DNA of 43,397 nucleotides from Prevotellaceae bacterium UBA1746. GTDB lineage: Bacteria; Bacteroidota; Bacteroidia; Bacteroidales; Bacteroidaceae. The translations under genes were made by a program, and so were the position numbers. The stretch's first letter is position 1. Each line of letters starts with the position of its first letter. Below, one piece after another: positions 40,608 through 43,397 of this stretch. The notes under the pieces are model-generated. The model was given only the letters and a program-made list of their open reading frames with translations. It did no database searches and was not told the origin of the DNA. The DNA is taken from positions 1 through 43,397 of the forward strand of contig CAJPJR010000013.1 of the NCBI GenBank assembly GCA_905369775.1. Direction: 5' to 3'.

Positions 40608-43397
40608 TCACAGTTCGCCGCCGATGCCCTTGAACTTCTCGACGAACGCCACGATTTTTTGAAACACGCTTTGTTTTTTCGTCACATAGGCCGGATGCAG
40701 CGGACTCATTTTCGGCAGCGCCTCGCTGAGGTCCGTGCCATTTTCGCTCACCAACTCCCGCTTCAGCGAGGCCCGAATAAAGCGTTTGGCCGCCGCCGCG
40801 TTCAGTTGCTCCCCTTCGATGCGGGTTTCCACCTCCTCGTCGCGGCGTTCGCGAGCGTAGGTGTAGAATGCGTCCATCACCTCGTCCTTGTCTTTGAGCG
40901 CCTGCAAGTCGGTGCGGTTGATGAAGTCCACCATTAGCCCCTCTTTCGCCCGGTTGCCCAAGCTGGCGCGCAACGTGCGGCGCACCTCCTCCACCAGTCC
41001 TCGCTTGTCCGACGAGCGGCGGCTGTGTTCGAACACCAGTTCCAAGATGTAGTCCAGCGTGAACTCCTGCGATTTGAGCAATTCCACCTCAAACACCACA
41101 TCGTCCCAGTCCACCTTGGGTTTCTCAATGCGTTTCGCCGCATCCTGCACGCGTTTCCACTCGCGAATGTCGTTGTACGTCGAACGATAGTCTTGCAACT
41201 TCCGTTCGTCGGGCAGCTCAATTTCGCGCAGCGCCGCCAGGTCCTCGTCGGTCAAGAAATGCTCCGCCTTGAACGCCTCCACCGCTGCCTCGTCCGTCGC
41301 ATCGATCTTCGCAAACGCCTTCAGCTGCGCAAACTCGTCATAGTTTTGCAATATGTTTTCGGCCTTCAGGTACTCACCGAAGAGTTTCACAAAGGCTTTT
41401 TTGTCCGCCTCCTTCTCGATGGCGTCCGGATCGGGGAAACGGGTGCACAGTTCGGCCACGATTTCCGCAAAGCCGCGGCGCTCTTCGCCCGTCACCGCAT
41501 CGGTGAAGCCCTGCAACTGTTCCGTGTAACTCTTTTCGAGCACCACATTTTTCGTGTTCTTGTCGCCGAAGAGCGAAATCGCATCCACCGTGTCTTGCTC
41601 CAAATCGCGGAATGTCACAATGTTACCGAAGGTCTTCGTCGCGTCGTAAATGCGGTTGGTGCGCGAAAACGCCTGCATCAGCCCGTGGTAGCGCAAGTTC
41701 TTGTCCACAAACAGCGTGTTGAGTCGCGGCGCGTCGAAGCCCGTGAGAAACATGCCCACCACAATGAGCAGATCCACCTCGCGGCGCTTCATCCGGTTGG
41801 CCAGATCGCGGTAATAGTTTTGGAAGTCCCCGCCGTCGACGCCGAAATTCGTTTGGAACATCGCGTTGTAGTCGGCAATGGCACTCGCCAGAAACTCCTT
41901 CGCCGTGAGGCTCATCGCCGAGGGGTCGAACGTTTCCTCACTGATCTCGCCCGCCGCCTGCTGCTCTTCGTTGGGGGCAAACGAGAAAATGGTCGCCACG
42001 CGCAGCGGATGCGGCTCGCCCTGCTGCAACATCCGCAGCGTGTCGTAATATCGTTTGGCCGCCTCCACACAGCTCACCGCAAACATTGCGTTGAAGCCCG
42101 CTCCCGCCGGCGTGCGATGTGTTTTCAGCCGATAGTGCTGCAAGATGTAGAGCGCGATTTCGCCGATGCGTTCCGGGTGGAGCATCAGTTGGGCATAGTC
42201 TGCCGAGGTGAGTTTCCGCTCGTCGCGTTCTTTTTCCGCCGCCTTGAATTTCGGCCGCACGTTGTTGTAGTCCACCTTAAATTTCAGCACCTTCTCGTCG
42301 CGAATCGCGTCGGTGATCACATACGAGTGGAGCTCGCGCCCGAACACGCTCGCCGTGGTTTCTGCGCCCGCCGCATTCTCCGAAAAGATCGGCGTGCCCG
42401 TGAAACCAAACTGATAGTATTTCTTGAACTTGCGTTGCAGATTGCGCTGTGCCTCACCGAATTGTGACCGATGGCATTCGTCGAAGATGAACACCACCTC
42501 CTGCCGGTAGACGGGCAAATCCGGCTCGCTCTTCATCAGGTTGTTGAGCTTCTGTATGGTGGTCACGATGATCTTGTTGTCGTGCTTGGCCAAGTTGCGT
42601 TTCAGTCCCGCCGTGCTCTCCGAACCGTTCACGCTGTCGGGCGAGAAGCGTTGATACTCGCGCATGGTCTGGTAGTCGAGATCCTTGCGGTCGACGACGA
42701 AAAACACCTTGTCGACGAAGTCCAGCTGCGTGGCCAGTCGCGCCGCCTTGAAACTCGTGAGCGTCTTGCCCGATCCGGTGGTGTGCCACACATAGCCTCC
42801 GCCTTCGGGGCAGGCCCACTGCCGGGCCTCGTGCGCGCATCTGATTTTCCAGATGATGCGTTCGGCCGCCGCAATCTGATAGGGGCGCATCACCAGCAGC
42901 GTATCGCTCACGTCGAACACAGCATAGGTGAGCAGCACCTGCAGCAGCGTGTCGCGGCGAAAGAACGTCGCCGTGAAATCCTTCAGGTCCTTGATCGTCG
43001 TGTTGTCGGCCCGCGCCCAGTTCATCGTGAAGTCGAAACTGTTCTTCTCGCGCCGCACGGTGTTGGCAAAATAGCGCGTATCGGTGCCGTTGGAGATGAC
43101 GAAGAGCTGCAGATATTTGTAGAGCGAAGCCTCGCTGTTGAAACTCTCCTTGCTGTAGCGGTGCACCTGGTTGAAGGCCTCGCGGATGGGCACGCCGCGC
43201 TTTTTGAGTTCCACCTGCACCATCGGCAGTCCGTTCACCAAGATCGTCACGTCATATCGATTCTTGCACGTGCCCGTCTGCTCAAACTGGTTGATCACCT
43301 GGAGTTTGTTGCGCGCGGGGTTGCGCTTGTCCACGAGGTGGATGTTTTGCAGCCTTCCGTCGTCGAAGGTGAAATCCCACACGGGGTGGTCTTGCAC
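40608..43397 (-). CDS. hsdR: Type I restriction enzyme R subunit, HsdR (N-terminus outside window)
   Basis: The visible part is 929 residues; the frame is open through the right edge, so the N-terminus is missing (numbers are of visible residues). HsdR is the motor and nuclease subunit of a type I restriction-modification complex, cutting DNA at random sites far from the recognition sequence after ATP-driven translocation. The nuclease motif is D49 in RYDVTI with E63 and K65 in VQVELKKRG. Helicase motifs are TTGSGKT (206-212), DECH (306-309), GFTGTPIF, and SRTNRIYD. The C-terminal helical region ends GIGGEL. hsdM and hsdS are presumably beyond the right edge. The N-terminal family length suggests about 100 residues are missing. 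Confidence 0.95.
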   Translation of the reverse strand: MQDHPVWDFTFDDGRLQNIHLVDKRNPARNKLQVINQFEQTGTCKNRYDVTILVNGLPMVQVELKKRGVPIREAFNQVHRYSKESFNSEASLYKYLQLFVISNGTDTRYFANTVRREKNSFDFTMNWARADNTTIKDLKDFTATFFRRDTLLQVLLTYAVFDVSDTLLVMRPYQIAAAERIIWKIRCAHEARQWACPEGGGYVWHTTGSGKTLTSFKAARLATQLDFVDKVFFVVDRKDLDYQTMREYQRFSPDSVNGSESTAGLKRNLAKHDNKIIVTTIQKLNNLMKSEPDLPVYRQEVVFIFDECHRSQFGEAQRNLQRKFKKYYQFGFTGTPIFSENAAGAETTASVFGRELHSYVITDAIRDEKVLKFKVDYNNVRPKFKAAEKERDERKLTSADYAQLMLHPERIGEIALYILQHYRLKTHRTPAGAGFNAMFAVSCVEAAKRYYDTLRMLQQGEPHPLRVATIFSFAPNEEQQAAGEISEETFDPSAMSLTAKEFLASAIADYNAMFQTNFGVDGGDFQNYYRDLANRMKRREVDLLIVVGMFLTGFDAPRLNTLFVDKNLRYHGLMQAFSRTNRIYDATKTFGNIVTFRDLEQDTVDAISLFGDKNTKNVVLEKSYTEQLQGFTDAVTGEERRGFAEIVAELCTRFPDPDAIEKEADKKAFVKLFGEYLKAENILQNYDEFAQLKAFAKIDATDEAAVEAFKAEHFLTDEDLAALREIELPDERKLQDYRSTYNDIREWKRVQDAAKRIEKPKVDWDDVVFEVELLKSQEFTLDYILELVFEHSRRSSDKRGLVEEVRRTLRASLGNRAKEGLMVDFINRTDLQALKDKDEVMDAFYTYARERRDEEVETRIEGEQLNAAAAKRFIRASLKRELVSENGTDLSEALPKMSPLHPAYVTKKQSVFQKIVAFVEKFKGIGGEL

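Noticed and set aside
41025..42467. Plus-strand open frame opposite hsdR
   Set aside because: Arg/His/Val-rich without a domain; HsdR helicase motifs on the minus strand are clear.

Overview
The window looks like chromosome from a member of the Bacteroidales (Bacteroidota), plausibly Prevotellaceae or a relative; the genus cannot be fixed from the sequence alone. The evidence is as follows. Promoters follow the Bacteroidota pattern (TTTG/TTG, a spacer of about 20 nt, then TAnnTTTG). There are almost no Shine-Dalgarno sequences. The ATP synthase genes are in the order beta-epsilon-X-a-c-b-delta-alpha-gamma, with a long N-terminal extension on subunit a and an epsilon that lacks its C-terminal helices. 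The superoxide dismutase resembles the Porphyromonas cambialistic type. There is also a PorT-like barrel protein, a TamB-like giant protein and a glycosidase with what looks like a type IX secretion C-terminal domain. I see no insertion sequence, prophage, integrase or CRISPR array. Most of the window is housekeeping chromosome.

Layout, left to right. (1) 1-3.4 kb: the end of a membrane-protein gene, then thyA, folA and a CpdB-like secreted nucleotidase, tightly packed and closed by a clear terminator. (2) 3.7-12.4 kb: one long run that starts with a tRNA-Gly(CCC), continues through pfkA and the whole F1Fo ATP synthase set, and ends at an unusual nested hairpin with a T-tract. (3) 12.4-14.5 kb: a PAP2 phosphatase, an unrecognised helical protein, and a superoxide dismutase with its own promoter, terminator and an export-like N-terminus. 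(4) 14.5-15.5 kb: an AT-rich gap of about 1 kb holding four degenerate 21-bp repeats and the aspS promoter. (5) 15.5-19 kb: aspS, a YicC-family gene and gmk. (6) 19.2-22.2 kb, minus strand: a Tyr/Gly/Ser-rich secreted protein followed by a FadL-like outer-membrane barrel protein. (7) 22.3-26 kb: an RluA-type pseudouridine synthase, a class I aminotransferase, a LolC/E-type permease and tRNA-Pro(UGG). (8) 26.4-33.3 kb, minus strand: pheT, a YebC-family regulator and a GH84 beta-N-acetylglucosaminidase. (9) 33.6-40.4 kb: a PorT-like barrel protein, a TamB-like protein and prfC. (10) 40.6 kb to the right edge, minus strand: most of a type I restriction HsdR subunit, whose N-terminus lies outside the window.

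Functionally the window combines energy metabolism (glycolytic commitment step plus ATP synthase), nucleotide and folate metabolism, translation (AspRS, PheRS beta, RF3, two tRNAs), and envelope or secreted functions (lipoprotein release, TamB, two barrel proteins, GH84, Tyr/Gly-rich protein). No complete novel defence or mobile system is visible. The observations most worth checking are a PFK with Asn in place of the Mg-site Asp, a superoxide dismutase with a putative export signal, the tRNA-pfkA-atp transcription unit with unusual intercistronic hairpins, the four 21-bp repeats, the Tyr/Gly-rich protein and barrel pair, and a possible split between TTTG- and TTCG-type promoter -7 elements.
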